In this document: positions 38,098 to 48,539 of the stretch, piece by piece
Numbering within the stretch: position 1 is the stretch's first letter
Layout: each line of letters opens with the position of its first letter
Source: Pseudaquabacterium terrae
Lineage (GTDB): Bacteria; Pseudomonadota; Gammaproteobacteria; Burkholderiales; Burkholderiaceae_C
Assembly: GCF_013266755.1 (NCBI RefSeq)
Contig: NZ_JABRWJ010000007.1
Span: 1 to 64,000, forward strand
Length of the DNA stretch: 64,000 nucleotides
Reading direction: 5' to 3'
Notes under the pieces: generated by a model
The model's input: only the letters and a program-made list of their open reading frames with translations
The model's database searches: none
What the model was told of the DNA's origin: nothing
Program-made: the position numbers and the translations under genes

Positions 38098-39234
38098 ATG
38101 GATGTCCATGCAATGACCGCCTTGCTCGGCGGCCTGACCCCGGCTCAGTTCATGCGCCGCCACTGGCAGAAGAAGCCGCTGCTGGTGCGCCAGGCCTGGG
38201 CCGGGGCGCGACCACCGCTCGAGCGCAGCGCGCTGTTCGCACTGGCCGGCCGCGACGACGTCGAATCGCGCCTCGTCGTGCGTGATGGCGATCACTGGCG
38301 CATGCGCCGCGGTCCGTTCACGCGGCGTGCGTTGCCGCCGCTCGCGCGGGCCGACTGGACCTTGCTGGTGCAAGGCCTCGACCTGCACGACGACGGCGCG
38401 CGCGCGATGCTCGATCGTTTCCGTTTCGTGCCCGAGGCGCGGCTCGACGACCTGATGGTCTCGTATGCCACGCCGGGCGGCGGCGTCGGTGCGCACCTCG
38501 ATTCCTACGACGTCTTCCTCCTGCAGGTTCAGGGTCGGCGGCGCTGGCGCGTCGGGCCGGTGGCCGACCGCTCGCTGGTCGACGGCCTGCCGGTGAAGAT
38601 CCTGCGCCACTTCGTGCCGACCGACGAGTGGGTGCTCGAGCCTGGCGACATGCTCTACGTGCCGCCGCTGTGGGGCCACGACGGCATCGCCGAGGACGAG
38701 TGCATGACCTGCTCGATCGGCTTTCGCGCGCCGGGCCGCGCCGCGCTGGCGTCCGAGCTGCTGCAACGGGCCGCTGATGAGATCGAGCCGCCGGAGGTCG
38801 ATGCGCTGTACCGCGATCGATCGCAGGCCGCGACCGCCACGCCGGCGTTGATCCCGCCCGCGCTGAGCGACTTCGCGGCCGCGGCGCTGCGCCGCGCGCT
38901 CGCTGATCCGGCCGTGCTGGCGCGGGCGCTCGGTGTGCAGCTGACGGAACCGAAGGCGCAGGTCTGGTTCGACGGCGGGGCGCCGCTGCCGGATGGCGGC
39001 GCAGCGCTGGTGCTGGACCGCCGCACGCGGATGATGTACGACGCGCAGCACGTCTTCATCAACGGCGAGGCCTTCCGGGCCGGCGGCGCCGATGCACGCC
39101 TGATGCGGCAGCTCGCCGATCGGCGCCGCCTCGATGCGCGGGCGCTGGCGCGGGCGAGCGACACGGCGCGCGCCTTGCTCGAGGACTGGGCCGAGGCCGG
39201 CTGGCTGCATGCCGAACCGGCGTCACAATCCTGA
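38098..39234 (+). CDS. roxA: Ribosomal protein arginine hydroxylase (cupin/JmjC)
   Basis: A 378-residue Fe(II)/2-oxoglutarate oxygenase of the YcfD/RoxA type, which hydroxylates an arginine of ribosomal protein L16. The iron-binding HxD is in GAHLDSYDVFLL and the distal His in PPLWGHDGIA; the opening GLTPAQFMRRHWQKKPLLVRQAW is typical. The C-terminal region (about 240-378) matches the winged-helix dimer part of the family. The start at 38098 was chosen over 38080; ATG 38113 is also possible. Confidence 0.92.
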   Translation: MDVHAMTALLGGLTPAQFMRRHWQKKPLLVRQAWAGARPPLERSALFALAGRDDVESRLVVRDGDHWRMRRGPFTRRALPPLARADWTLLVQGLDLHDDGARAMLDRFRFVPEARLDDLMVSYATPGGGVGAHLDSYDVFLLQVQGRRRWRVGPVADRSLVDGLPVKILRHFVPTDEWVLEPGDMLYVPPLWGHDGIAEDECMTCSIGFRAPGRAALASELLQRAADEIEPPEVDALYRDRSQAATATPALIPPALSDFAAAALRRALADPAVLARALGVQLTEPKAQVWFDGGAPLPDGGAALVLDRRTRMMYDAQHVFINGEAFRAGGADARLMRQLADRRRLDARALARASDTARALLEDWAEAGWLHAEPASQS

Positions 39235-39246
39235 GTGGAGGCCCCG

Positions 39247-39732
39247 ATGGCAGACCGCAATGACCGGATCGATGGCCGCGACGCGTGTCTCGCCGCGCTG
39301 CGCGAACGCCTGCTCGCGCTGCCCGGCGAGGCGCCGCGTGTCGTCTGGTGCATCGACTCGGACTTCGCCGACTGGCCGTTCGATGACACGGCGGTGCTGC
39401 AGGCGCTGCAACGTTGGGCCCAGGCGCCCGGCCGGCTGCTGAAGGTGGTGGGCGTCGACTACGACGCTGTCACGCGCCGCTTTCCGCGCCTCGCGGCATG
39501 GCGGCGCGACTGGTCGCATTGCGTGCAGGCGTGGCAGCCGGCGCCGGATGAACGCGTTGATCTGCCGAGCGTGCTGCTGGCCGGCACATCGGCGGTCGAG
39601 TTGCTGGACCGCGAACGCTGGCGCGGCCGCACGCTGCGCGACGCGGCGGAACTGCGCCAGCTCGGTGAGGCGTGTGACGCGATCACGCAACGTTGCGAGC
39701 CCGCCTGGCCAGCAACGACGCTCGGTCTCTAG
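39247..39732 (+). CDS. Conserved hypothetical protein
   Basis: A 161-residue cytoplasmic protein that I cannot assign to a named family. It has no signal peptide or membrane segment; it is rich in Arg, Asp, Trp and Leu (WCIDSDFADWPF, WRRDWSHCVQAWQP). It starts 13 bp after roxA, with GGAGG at 39237-39241 as ribosome site, so it is probably cotranscribed with roxA. The segment LLKVVGVDYDAVTRRFPRL suggests a Rossmann-like alpha/beta fold, but this is inference. Confidence 0.75.
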   Translation: MADRNDRIDGRDACLAALRERLLALPGEAPRVVWCIDSDFADWPFDDTAVLQALQRWAQAPGRLLKVVGVDYDAVTRRFPRLAAWRRDWSHCVQAWQPAPDERVDLPSVLLAGTSAVELLDRERWRGRTLRDAAELRQLGEACDAITQRCEPAWPATTLGL

Positions 39733-39757
39733 GGTTCATCCCTAGGATGGTTATAAT
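39729..39757 (+). promoter_or_regulatory. Palindrome and TATAAT promoter element
   Basis: CTAGGG-TTCAT-CCCTAG (39729-39745) is a perfect 6-bp palindrome overlapping the stop of the preceding gene, and TATAAT follows at 39752-39757, trailed by CGCGGG. The TATAAT is a perfect -10. The expected -35 position falls in the palindrome and has no TTGACA, so an activator could bind there. It would serve the small lipoprotein gene at 39876. Confidence 0.5.
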
Positions 39758-39875
39758 CGCGGGCTGGGCTCAAGAGAGGCTCGAGCTTTCCTGATCCCGG
39801 ACTGAACAAACTGCTCTGCAGGATCAGTCAAACCGTTACCGGTAATTGGTCGACACTTTTCACTGAAGGACACAA

Positions 39876-40070
39876 ATGAACAAGTCGCTCCTGTTGGCTT
39901 CCATGGTTGCTGCCGTCGCACTGTCTGCTTGCGGCAAGAAGGAAGAAGCTCCGGCGCCCGCGCCCGTGGTCGTCGCTCCGGCCCCGGCCCCGGCTCCGGC
40001 CGCTTCGGTTGCCGACGCCGCTTCGGCCCCCGCCGCTGCCGACGCCGCTTCGGCCGCTGCCAGCAAGTAA
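39876..40070 (+). CDS. Small Ala/Pro-rich lipoprotein
   Basis: A 64-residue protein with a lipoprotein signal peptide (MNKSLLLASMVAAVALSAC, lipobox LSAC) followed by GKKEEAP and a low-complexity tail of Pro, Ala and Val. It has its own promoter-like TATAAT at 39752 and a strong terminator directly after it, so it is a single-gene unit. GAAGGA at 39864-39869 precedes the ATG. The composition suggests an envelope-anchored spacer; function is not known. Confidence 0.8.
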   Translation: MNKSLLLASMVAAVALSACGKKEEAPAPAPVVVAPAPAPAPAASVADAASAPAAADAASAAASK

Positions 40071-40094
40071 TTCGGCTTCAGCCGATTGCCAAGA

Positions 40095-40119
40095 AAGCCG
40101 CCCACCGGGCGGCTTTTTT
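40095..40119 (+). terminator. Rho-independent terminator
   Basis: AAGCCGCCC (40095-40103), loop ACC, GGGCGGCTT (40107-40115), then more T residues to 40119. It ends the small lipoprotein transcript. Confidence 0.9.
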
Positions 40120-40188
40120 CATCCCGTGAGCGAATGTGTGCGGGGCATCCCGCTCACGCTGCCGATGGCCGCTCGCTAGCATGCCGCC

Positions 40189-40875
40189 ATGCGAATCCTG
40201 CTGGTGGAAGACGACAGCGCGCTGTGCCTGGGCATCGGCCGGGCCTTCGAGCGCGAAGGCTGGCGCGTCGATGTGCTGGGCGACGGCCAACAGGCCATGG
40301 CGGAGGGCCTGGCCGTGCCCTACGACGTGGCGGTGCTCGATCTCGGCCTGCCGCGGCGCGACGGCATGGAAGTGCTGCGCCACTGGCGCGGCCGCGGCGC
40401 CCGCTTGCCGGTGCTGCTGCTGACGGCACGCGACGACCTCAGCGACCGCGTGCAAGGCCTGGACGCCGGGGCCGACGACTACCTGGTCAAGCCCTTCGAC
40501 GTGCCCGAGCTGGTGGCTCGCGTGCGCGCGTTGAAGCGCCGCGCCGACGGCCGCATCGACGAGGTGCTGGCGGTGGGCGAGTTGACGCTCGACGTCGCGC
40601 ACCGCGAGCTGACGTTTCGCGGCGAGCGCGTGCGCATGAGCCCGCGCGAGATCGCGCTGACGCAACTGCTGATGCAGCGTGTCGGCCGCGTCGTGCCCAA
40701 GGAAAGCATCGTAGGCACGCTGTCGAGCTGGGAGTCCGACTTCAGCGAGAACTCGGTCGAGGTCTATGTGCACCGCCTGCGCAAGCGCTTCGCCGAGCTC
40801 GGCGTCGTCATCAAAACCGTGCGCGGCTTCGGCTACGTGATGGAGCCGGCCGCGCCTGGCGAGCCCGCGGCCTGA
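40189..40875 (+). CDS. OmpR-family response regulator, TctD/QseB-like
   Basis: A 228-residue two-component regulator. The receiver domain (1-115) has the acidic pair in VEDD, the phospho-acceptor Asp51 (VLDLGLP) and Lys101 (YLVKPF). A winged-helix DNA-binding domain follows (about 128-222, ending IKTVRGFGYVM). Its stop overlaps the start of the sensor kinase gene by one base (TGATG). TctD members control tricarboxylate uptake and QseB members control motility; the sequence does not decide. Confidence 0.93.
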   Translation: MRILLVEDDSALCLGIGRAFEREGWRVDVLGDGQQAMAEGLAVPYDVAVLDLGLPRRDGMEVLRHWRGRGARLPVLLLTARDDLSDRVQGLDAGADDYLVKPFDVPELVARVRALKRRADGRIDEVLAVGELTLDVAHRELTFRGERVRMSPREIALTQLLMQRVGRVVPKESIVGTLSSWESDFSENSVEVYVHRLRKRFAELGVVIKTVRGFGYVMEPAAPGEPAA

Positions 40876-42311
40876 TGCCCGAGCTGCGAACGCTGCCGGC
40901 CGGACGCCGGCACGGCCCCAGCCTGCGGCGGCAACTGCTGCAGCCGCTGTTCTGGGTCTGGGCGCTGGGCATGGCGGTCGCGGTCGCCGGTGCCTTGCTG
41001 CTGGCGCGCGCCGCGGCCAATGCCGCCTTCGATCGGGGGCTGCAGGACGAGGCGAGCGCGCTGGCCGCCAAGGTCATCTGGACCGACCGCGGACCGCTGC
41101 TCGACCTGAGCCGCCAGGCGATGGAGCTGATCACCTGGGACCGTGCCGACCGCAACGCCTTCGCGATGGTCGATGCCGACCGCAACGTGCTGGCCGGTGA
41201 CGGGCAGGTGCCGGTGCCCGATTGGCATCGCCGCAGCACGCAGCAGCCGACGGTGTTCGAGGACCTGTATGGCGGCGAGCCGGTGCGGGGCGTGGTGTTC
41301 TCGGTGATGTCGCCGATGCTCGACCGCGCCGTCTCGATCATCGTCGTCGAGAGCACGCGCAAGCGTGCGCAGGCGACCCGCGACATCCAGATCGGCATCG
41401 TGCTGCCCTCGCTGGCGCTCGGTGCGATCACCTTCACCTTGCTGGCGTGGGGCATCCGGCGCGGCTTGCAGCCGCTGCGCGACGTCGCCGCCGAAGTCGC
41501 CGCGCGTGACACGCACGACTGGCGGCCTCTGCCGCTGCAGGACGTGCCCGCCGAGGCAGTGCCGCTGATCGAGCGCATCAACACCTTGCTCGACAACGTG
41601 CAGCACGCGATGTCGGTGCAGCGGCGCTTCATCGCCGATGCGGCGCATCAGCTGCGCACGCCGGTCGCCGGCATCCGCGTGCTGGTGCAGGACCTGCAGC
41701 AGGAGCTGTCCGCGGTTGCGCCGGCCAGCGGCGATCGGCCCTGGGAGCCGGTGCTCGCGCAACTGCTGGGCTCGAGTGACCGCATGGCGCGGCTGATCGG
41801 CCAGCTGCTGAGCCTGGCGCGTTCGGAGACGGCGTTGACAGTCGATGCCGATCACCGCGTGCACGAGCTGGTGCCGCTGCTGCGCGAGGCGACCGAGCCG
41901 CTGGTGCTGCGTGGTCTGCGCGAGGGCCGCAGCGTCGTGCTGGATGCGCCGCCGCTACCGGTCGAAGCGCGGGTGCACCCGATGTGGTTCGGGGAGGTCG
42001 TCGTGAACCTGCTCGACAACGCCTTGCGCTACGGCGGCGAGCACATCGTGCTGCGCGTGCAGGCCGCGCATACCGGTACGGGCGCGACCATCGAGATCGA
42101 GGACGATGGCGCCGGCGTCGCGCCCGAGCTGCTGCCGCGGCTGTTCGAGCCGTTCTGGCGCGGCGAGCGCGCCGATCTGCGCAACGACGGCGGCACCGGC
42201 CTCGGGCTCGCGATCGCCCGCGAGATCATCGAACGCATGGGCGGTCGCCTCGACGCGGCAACGCGCCCGGCGGTGCCGGGCATGCGCTTCACGATCCGGC
42301 TGGCCGCCTGA
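40875..42311 (+). CDS. Sensor histidine kinase, TctE/QseC-like
   Basis: A 478-residue membrane sensor kinase. Segments at about 23-45 and 172-194 flank a periplasmic sensor region of the 2CSK_N type; then come a HAMP-like linker, the phospho-acceptor His258 (ADAAHQLRTP), the N box NLLDNALRYGG and the ATP boxes DDGAG and GGTGLGLAI. It phosphorylates the regulator encoded just upstream. The start at 40875 overlaps that gene. The signal is not known, but 2CSK_N sensors often respond to tricarboxylates or to metals. Confidence 0.92.
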   Translation: MPELRTLPAGRRHGPSLRRQLLQPLFWVWALGMAVAVAGALLLARAAANAAFDRGLQDEASALAAKVIWTDRGPLLDLSRQAMELITWDRADRNAFAMVDADRNVLAGDGQVPVPDWHRRSTQQPTVFEDLYGGEPVRGVVFSVMSPMLDRAVSIIVVESTRKRAQATRDIQIGIVLPSLALGAITFTLLAWGIRRGLQPLRDVAAEVAARDTHDWRPLPLQDVPAEAVPLIERINTLLDNVQHAMSVQRRFIADAAHQLRTPVAGIRVLVQDLQQELSAVAPASGDRPWEPVLAQLLGSSDRMARLIGQLLSLARSETALTVDADHRVHELVPLLREATEPLVLRGLREGRSVVLDAPPLPVEARVHPMWFGEVVVNLLDNALRYGGEHIVLRVQAAHTGTGATIEIEDDGAGVAPELLPRLFEPFWRGERADLRNDGGTGLGLAIAREIIERMGGRLDAATRPAVPGMRFTIRLAA

Positions 42312-42327
42312 CGGCGATCGGTGTCAT

Positions 42328-42795
42328 TCAGGACGGCTGCTTGGCGAACGGTGCGCCGCCGAGCTTGAAGCCCGCACCGATGCCACGTTTGGCGAACCAG
42401 CCCAGGTTCATCTCGAGCGCGTAGCGCACCGGCTTGGTCGAGCAGTGCGACTGCTCGGACAGCGGCTTCATGTCGGCCAGATTGACGATGGTGCCGTCGT
42501 CGGCGACGAAGGCGATCGTCAGCGGCAACAGCGTGTTGCGCATCCAGAAGCACTGTTGGGTCGGCTCCTCGAAGATGAACAGCATGCCCTCGTTCGCCGG
42601 CATGTCGCGCCGGTACATCAGGCCGACCTGCCGCTCATCCGGCGCCTTGGCGACCTGGGCCTGGATGTTGTGCATGCCGGCGTTGAGCTTCAGCGTCGGC
42701 AGTTGCTGCGGCTGTTGCGCCGCGGCCGGCGCGAGCCAGACGAAGAGCGCGACGGCGGGCAGGGCGGCGGACCAGGAAAGGAGCGGCTTCATCAT
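42328..42795 (-). CDS. Exported DUF192 protein
   Basis: A 155-residue periplasmic protein with a signal peptide ending near residue 26 (APAAAQ). The DUF192 features are clear: ERQVGLMYRRDMPANEGMLFIF, FWMRNTLLPLTIAFV and ALEMNLGWFAKRGI. The function of the family is not known. It converges with the sensor kinase gene, 16 bp apart. Confidence 0.88.
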   Translation of the reverse strand: MMKPLLSWSAALPAVALFVWLAPAAAQQPQQLPTLKLNAGMHNIQAQVAKAPDERQVGLMYRRDMPANEGMLFIFEEPTQQCFWMRNTLLPLTIAFVADDGTIVNLADMKPLSEQSHCSTKPVRYALEMNLGWFAKRGIGAGFKLGGAPFAKQPS

Positions 42796-42864
42796 CGGCG
42801 CGTAAGTGGGCTGGCGGGGATTATCTCGGCTGGCGCCCGAGCCCGGCGGGTGCAGCAGAAGTGA

Positions 42865-42891
42865 AAACGCCCGGCTTCAGGCCGGGCGTTT
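42865..42891 (-). terminator. Rho-independent terminator
   Basis: An 11-bp perfect stem, AAACGCCCGGC (42865-42875) and GCCGGGCGTTT (42881-42891), with a 5-nt loop. On the minus strand it ends in TTTT, so it terminates the small protein gene at 42936-43133. Confidence 0.85.
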
Positions 42892-42935
42892 CACGAAGCG
42901 GGCCGCCGTGACCGGCGACCGCAACGAACCAGGAA

Positions 42936-43133
42936 TTACTTCTTGGCTTCTTCCTTCTTGGCTTCCTTCTTGGCTTCGGCGGGCTTCGCTTCGGCCTTCT
43001 TTTCTTCCTTCTTGGCGGCGGAAGCGGCGGCGGCCGGAGCGGCCTCGGCCTTCTTCTCTTCCTTCTTGGCGGCTTGGGCGAAAGCGCCAGTGGCGAAAGC
43101 GGCGGCGATCAGGGCGGCCAGGAGCTTGTTCAT
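42936..43133 (-). CDS. Small Lys/Ala/Glu-rich exported protein
   Basis: A 65-residue protein with a Sec signal peptide (residues 1-19, ending GAFA) and a mature part made almost only of Lys, Glu, Ala and Pro, with KKEEKKAEA repeated at about 23-31 and 41-49. It has its own terminator. AAAGG at 43143-43147 (minus strand, about 9 bp upstream) is a ribosome site candidate. The mature part would be a highly charged helix or disordered chain in the periplasm. I do not recognise a family with a known function. Confidence 0.78.
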   Translation of the reverse strand: MNKLLAALIAAAFATGAFAQAAKKEEKKAEAAPAAAASAAKKEEKKAEAKPAEAKKEAKKEEAKK

Positions 43134-43284
43134 TTGTGAATGCCTTTCGAAAGTTTGAATTCACCTTCCTTCATTGGGAAGGCACCCACGAAACGTGCTG
43201 CCGCAAGGGTCGGTTGACAGCAGCGCTGACATAAAATTTGCCGGTTTACCCCAAACGGATGCGCAGAGCGCGGAGCCAAACCAC
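43134..43284. other. Divergent intergenic region before icd
   Basis: A 151-bp gap between the divergent small-protein and icd genes. TTGACA (43214-43219) and TAAAAT (43232-43237) are both good single boxes for icd, but the spacing is only 12 bp, so they may not act as a pair. An A+T-rich patch surrounds them. Promoters for both genes must lie here. Confidence 0.4.
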
Positions 43285-44538
<1,254 letters not shown>

Positions 44539-44556
44539 GGCGCTCGAACGCCCGAA

Positions 44557-44584
44557 GCAAAGGCCCGCTGTCGCGGGCTTTTGC
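44557..44584. terminator. Bidirectional terminator between icd and cspA
   Basis: GCAAAGGCCCGC (44557-44568), loop TGTC, GCGGGCTTTTGC (44573-44584): a 12-bp stem with one G-T pair and A/T runs on both sides, placed between two convergent genes, so it can serve both strands. Confidence 0.85.
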
Positions 44585-44609
44585 ACTTCAGCGGACCCCT
44601 ACCGCGATC

Positions 44610-44843
44610 CTAGGCCTCGGTCATCGCCGGGCTGGCAAGCACCGGCTGGATGCCCTGGGCCAGCTGGCCCTTCGGCCCCTGGACCATCTCGAACTGGACC
44701 TTTCCGCCTTGCTTCAGCGTCCGGAATCCATCCATCTCGATCGCCGAAAAATGGGCGAACACATCGGGTCCTCCGGCGTCGGGTTCGATGAACCCGAATC
44801 CTTTGGCGTCGTTGAACCACTTCACCGTACCGGTCTGCTTCAC
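44610..44843 (-). CDS. cspA: Cold-shock domain protein
   Basis: A 77-residue single-domain nucleic-acid-binding protein. The RNA-binding motifs are KGFGFIEP and DVFAHFS; the domain opens [12 protein letters not shown]. Compared with CspA it has a short C-terminal extension (ASPAMTEA). The start is GTG at 44843, preceded by GGGGAG about 10 bp upstream; no ATG fits the domain start. It sits beside clpS-clpA, a frequent arrangement in betaproteobacteria. Confidence 0.93.
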   Translation of the reverse strand: MKQTGTVKWFNDAKGFGFIEPDAGGPDVFAHFSAIEMDGFRTLKQGGKVQFEMVQGPKGQLAQGIQPVLASPAMTEA

Positions 44844-45096
44844 TTCAGAACTCCCCGAGCAATTTCTTGTGTTGCTGTGCGGAAAATTCTGGTCGGCATG
44901 AAAGATGCACGTCAAGGCGGCGATCTGGATGATCAGCGTCGTACTCTCCCTACAGGTACGCGGCGCGCGATGGCGCAAACGGCGTGCCGAGCATCTGGCG
45001 ACCTGCTGCGCCGCTTTTCACGGCTTGCATCTGGCGCGGTTGCCGCAACATCCGGCGGTGGCACCTCGTGCGACACCCAACTCGATAGAATGAAGC
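44844..45096. other. Divergent gap between cspA and clpS
   Basis: A 253-bp region that must hold the promoter and probably a long 5' leader of cspA, typical of cold-shock genes, on the minus strand and the clpS promoter on the plus strand. A 62-codon frame (44905-45093) was not accepted as a gene. TAGAAT at 45086-45091 is a clpS -10 candidate. Confidence 0.4.
45086..45091 (+). promoter_or_regulatory. -10-like TAGAAT close to clpS start
   Basis: TAGAAT lies 5 bp before the clpS ATG with no strong Shine-Dalgarno sequence between. If active it would give a leaderless or nearly leaderless clpS-clpA message. Confidence 0.35.
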
Positions 45097-45453
45097 ATGC
45101 CCGATTCGACCCCGCCATCACCACCGACGCCGCCGCCTGTCGTGCCGCGTCGGGACGATGCGGGTGCGGTGGTCGCCGAGCGCAAAACCGCCCGGACCAA
45201 GCCGCCGCAGATGTACAAAGTGGTGTTGCTCAACGATGACTACACCCCAATGGAGTTCGTGGTCATGGTTTTGCAGCAATACTTCAAGCGCGATCTGGAG
45301 ACGGCCACGCAGATCATGTTGAAGATTCATCACGAAGGACGCGGCGTCTGCGGCGTCTATACGAAAGACGTTGCAGCGACGAAAGTCGAGCTGGTGCTAG
45401 CCGCGGCCCGCCGTGCCGGGCATCCGTTGCAGTGCATTATGGAGGCCGCATGA
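45097..45453 (+). CDS. clpS: ClpAP adaptor ClpS
   Basis: A 118-residue adaptor that delivers N-degron substrates to ClpAP. A Pro-rich, probably disordered N-terminal arm (residues 1-35) is followed by the core, with [15 protein letters not shown] holding the N-degron pocket residues and [17 protein letters not shown] typical of the family. Its stop overlaps the clpA start (ATGA), so the two are translationally coupled. Confidence 0.96.
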   Translation: MPDSTPPSPPTPPPVVPRRDDAGAVVAERKTARTKPPQMYKVVLLNDDYTPMEFVVMVLQQYFKRDLETATQIMLKIHHEGRGVCGVYTKDVAATKVELVLAAARRAGHPLQCIMEAA

Positions 45454-47750
45454 TTGCGCAAGAGCTTGAAGTCAGCCTGCACATGGCGTTTGTCGAAGCA
45501 CGCCAGCAGCGCCACGAGTTCATCACCGTCGAGCACCTGTTGCTGGCGCTGCTGGACAACCCTTCGGCCGCTGAAGTGCTGAAGGCCTGCGCCGCCAACA
45601 TCGACGACCTGCGCAAGAGCCTGACGACCTTCATCAAGGAAAACACGCCGACCGTCGGCGGTACGGAAGAGGTCGACACCCAGCCGACGCTGGGCTTCCA
45701 GCGCGTGATCCAGCGCGCGATCATGCACGTGCAGTCGACCGGCTCGGGCAAGAAGGAAGTCACCGGCGCCAACGTGCTGGTGGCGATCTTCGGCGAGAAG
45801 GACTCGCACGCCGTCTACTACCTGCACCAGCAGGGCGTGACGCGGCTGGACGTCGTCAACTACATCGCCCACGGCATCAAGAAGTCCGAGCCGCCGGAGC
45901 CGACGAAGTCCAACGAAGGCAACAACGAAGGCGAGAAGGAAGAGGCCACCGACACCAAGGGCTCGCCGCTGGACCAGTTCACGCAGAACCTGAACCAGCA
46001 GGCGCGCGACGGCAAGATCGATCCGCTGATCGGCCGCGAAGCCGAGGTCGAGCGCGTGATCCAGGTGCTGTGCCGCCGGCGCAAGAACAACCCGCTGCTG
46101 GTCGGCGAGGCCGGCGTCGGCAAGACGGCGATCGCCGAGGGCCTGGCCTGGCGCATCACGCAGAACGACGTGCCCGAGGTGCTGGCCGAGTCGACGGTCT
46201 ACGCGCTCGATATGGGCGCGCTGCTGGCCGGCACCAAGTACCGGGGCGACTTCGAGCAACGCCTGAAGGGCGTGCTGAAGCAGCTGAAGGATCAGCCGAA
46301 CGCGATCCTCTTCGTCGATGAGATCCATACGCTGATCGGCGCCGGCGCGGCATCGGGTGGCACGCTGGACGCCAGCAACCTGCTCAAGCCGGCGCTGTCC
46401 AACGGCGCGATGAAGTGCATCGGCGCCACCACCTTCACCGAGTACCGCGGCATCTTCGAGAAGGATGCGGCGCTGTCGCGGCGCTTCCAGAAGATCGATG
46501 TCGTCGAGCCGACGGTCGAACAGACGATCGAGATCCTGAAGGGCCTGAAGTCGCGCTTCGAGGACCACCACAACGTCAAGTACGCGCTGGGCGCGCTGCA
46601 GGCGGCGGCCGAGCTGTCGGCCAAGTTCATCAACGACCGCCACCTGCCCGACAAGGCGATCGACGTGATCGACGAGGCCGGTGCCGCGCAGCGCATCCTG
46701 CCCAAGAGCAAGCAGAAGAAGACGATCACGCGCAGCGAGGTCGAGGACATCGTCGCGAAAATCGCGCGCATTCCGCCGGCCTCGGTGTCGAACGACGACC
46801 GCGGCAAGCTGCGCAGCCTGGATCGCGACCTGAAGAGCGTGGTGTTCGGCCAGGATCCGGCGATCGACGCGCTCGCCGCGGCGATCAAGATGGCCCGCTC
46901 GGGCCTGGGCAAGCCGGACAAGCCGATCGGCTCCTTCCTGTTCTCCGGCCCGACCGGCGTCGGCAAGACCGAGGTCGCGCGGCAGCTGGCGTTCATCCTC
47001 GGCATCGAGCTGCTGCGTTTCGACATGTCCGAGTACATGGAGCGTCACGCGGTCAGCCGCCTGATCGGCGCGCCGCCCGGTTATGTCGGTTTCGATCAGG
47101 GCGGCCTGCTGACCGAGGCGGTGACGAAGAAGCCGCATTGCGTGCTGCTGCTCGACGAGATCGAGAAGGCGCATCCGGACGTCTACAACGTACTGCTGCA
47201 GGTGATGGACCACGGCTCGCTGACCGACAACAACGGGCGCAAGGCCGACTTCCGCAACGTCATCATCATCATGACGACGAACGCCGGCGCCGAGACGATG
47301 AACAAGTCGACGATCGGCTTCACGACCCGGCGCGAGCAGGGCGACGAGATGGCCGACATCAAGCGCATGTTCACGCCCGAGTTCCGCAACCGGCTCGACG
47401 CCATGGTCAGCTTCCGTGCGCTCAACGAGGACATCATCCTGCGCGTGGTCGACAAGTTCCTGCTGCAGCTCGAGAGCCAGCTGGCCGAGAAGAAGGTCGA
47501 GGTCACCTTCACCGACAAGCTGCGCGCTCACCTGGCAAAGAAGGGCTTCGATCCGCTGATGGGCGCCCGGCCGATGCAGCGCCTGATCCAGGACACGATT
47601 CGCCGTGCGCTGGCCGATGAGCTGCTGTTCGGCCGACTCGTGGACGGTGGCCGGCTGACGGTCGACGTGGACGATGCCGGCGAAGTGCAGCTGGACATCC
47701 AGCCGCCGCGCCGCAGTGACAAGCCGAAGACCGAGCCGACGCCTGCCTGA
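45450..47750 (+). CDS. clpA: ATP-dependent Clp protease ATPase subunit ClpA
   Basis: A 766-residue AAA+ unfoldase that partners ClpP and ClpS. It has the N domain (1-about 145), a first ATPase module with Walker A GEAGVGKT and Walker [10 protein letters not shown], and a second with GPTGVGKT and VLLLDEIEK. The ClpP-docking loop reads IGFTTRR, of the IGF/L type. A charged linker (about 150-175, [13 protein letters not shown]) joins the N domain. The start at 45450 overlaps clpS. Length is close to E. coli ClpA. Confidence 0.96.
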   Translation: MIAQELEVSLHMAFVEARQQRHEFITVEHLLLALLDNPSAAEVLKACAANIDDLRKSLTTFIKENTPTVGGTEEVDTQPTLGFQRVIQRAIMHVQSTGSGKKEVTGANVLVAIFGEKDSHAVYYLHQQGVTRLDVVNYIAHGIKKSEPPEPTKSNEGNNEGEKEEATDTKGSPLDQFTQNLNQQARDGKIDPLIGREAEVERVIQVLCRRRKNNPLLVGEAGVGKTAIAEGLAWRITQNDVPEVLAESTVYALDMGALLAGTKYRGDFEQRLKGVLKQLKDQPNAILFVDEIHTLIGAGAASGGTLDASNLLKPALSNGAMKCIGATTFTEYRGIFEKDAALSRRFQKIDVVEPTVEQTIEILKGLKSRFEDHHNVKYALGALQAAAELSAKFINDRHLPDKAIDVIDEAGAAQRILPKSKQKKTITRSEVEDIVAKIARIPPASVSNDDRGKLRSLDRDLKSVVFGQDPAIDALAAAIKMARSGLGKPDKPIGSFLFSGPTGVGKTEVARQLAFILGIELLRFDMSEYMERHAVSRLIGAPPGYVGFDQGGLLTEAVTKKPHCVLLLDEIEKAHPDVYNVLLQVMDHGSLTDNNGRKADFRNVIIIMTTNAGAETMNKSTIGFTTRREQGDEMADIKRMFTPEFRNRLDAMVSFRALNEDIILRVVDKFLLQLESQLAEKKVEVTFTDKLRAHLAKKGFDPLMGARPMQRLIQDTIRRALADELLFGRLVDGGRLTVDVDDAGEVQLDIQPPRRSDKPKTEPTPA

Positions 47751-47756
47751 GGCCAA

Positions 47757-48539
47757 TCACCCGGTGTAGCTGGCCGGATCCTGATCGAAATAGCGCGCCA
47801 GCATCCCGTACAACTCGGGATGCTCGGCGCGCATTGCTTTCGGGTTGACGAAGAAGGCCTCGCTGGCGACCGCGAAGTACTCGTCGACGCCCTCGGCACC
47901 GTACGGATCGAGCACCGTCTCTTCGCCGGCGTCGACCCGCTCGCAGAAGCGCTCGTAGTCGGCATCGATCAACGCGGCCCAGGCCTCTCGCTCGGCCACG
48001 GTCGGCAGTGGCGGTACGCCGTCCGCCTCGCCGTCGCCCATGTCGAGCACGTGGGCGAACTCGTGGATCACGACGTTGTAGCTCCACTCGGCCGTGTTGC
48101 CGGCCTCGTGCACGTCGTGCCAGGACAGCATCACCGGGCCGCCTTCCATCGCCTCGCCGGACAGCACTTCGTCGTAGGCGTGCACGACGCCATCGTCGTC
48201 GGTCACTTCGCGGCGCGCGACCACCTCGTCCGGGTGCACGACGATGCCGACGAAACCGCGATACGGCTCGAGCCCGAAGCGCAGCACCGGCAGGCAGGCC
48301 TGGGCCGCGATGCACACGGCCATCGCGTCGTCGACGACGAGGTCGCCGCCGCCGATGAACTCTTTCTGATCCAGGAACAGGCTCGCCAGCTGACGCAGCC
48401 GCTGCAGGTCTTCCGCCGGGCGGGCGGCGAGGAAGGGCAGGCGGACAACCGTCAGCTCCCACAAGGCGTCGGGGATCGCGCGGCGCTCGAGCGCCCGCGC
48501 TTCACGGTGGGAGCGCCAACGCGCGAGCCAGCGCTTCAT
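47757..48539 (-). CDS. mtfA: MtfA-type zinc peptidase
   Basis: A 260-residue soluble zinc metallopeptidase; the HEXXH motif is His159-Glu-Phe-Ala-His163 (VVIHEFAHVLD). MtfA of E. coli binds the glucose repressor Mlc and has aminopeptidase activity. The later YGAEGVDEYFAVASEAFF supplies the third zinc ligand region. The start at 48539 overlaps the lpxH stop by 4 bp (ATGA). Confidence 0.9.
   Translation of the reverse strand: MKRWLARWRSHREARALERRAIPDALWELTVVRLPFLAARPAEDLQRLRQLASLFLDQKEFIGGGDLVVDDAMAVCIAAQACLPVLRFGLEPYRGFVGIVVHPDEVVARREVTDDDGVVHAYDEVLSGEAMEGGPVMLSWHDVHEAGNTAEWSYNVVIHEFAHVLDMGDGEADGVPPLPTVAEREAWAALIDADYERFCERVDAGEETVLDPYGAEGVDEYFAVASEAFFVNPKAMRAEHPELYGMLARYFDQDPASYTG

Noticed and set aside
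43214-43237. TTGACA and TAAAAT as a standard icd promoter.
   Set aside because: The spacing is 12 bp, well short of the usual 16-18 bp; kept only as separate boxes.
44905-45093. A 62-codon frame between cspA and clpS.
   Set aside because: No ribosome site, Arg/Ala/His-rich without a domain, and lies in the cspA leader and clpS promoter area.
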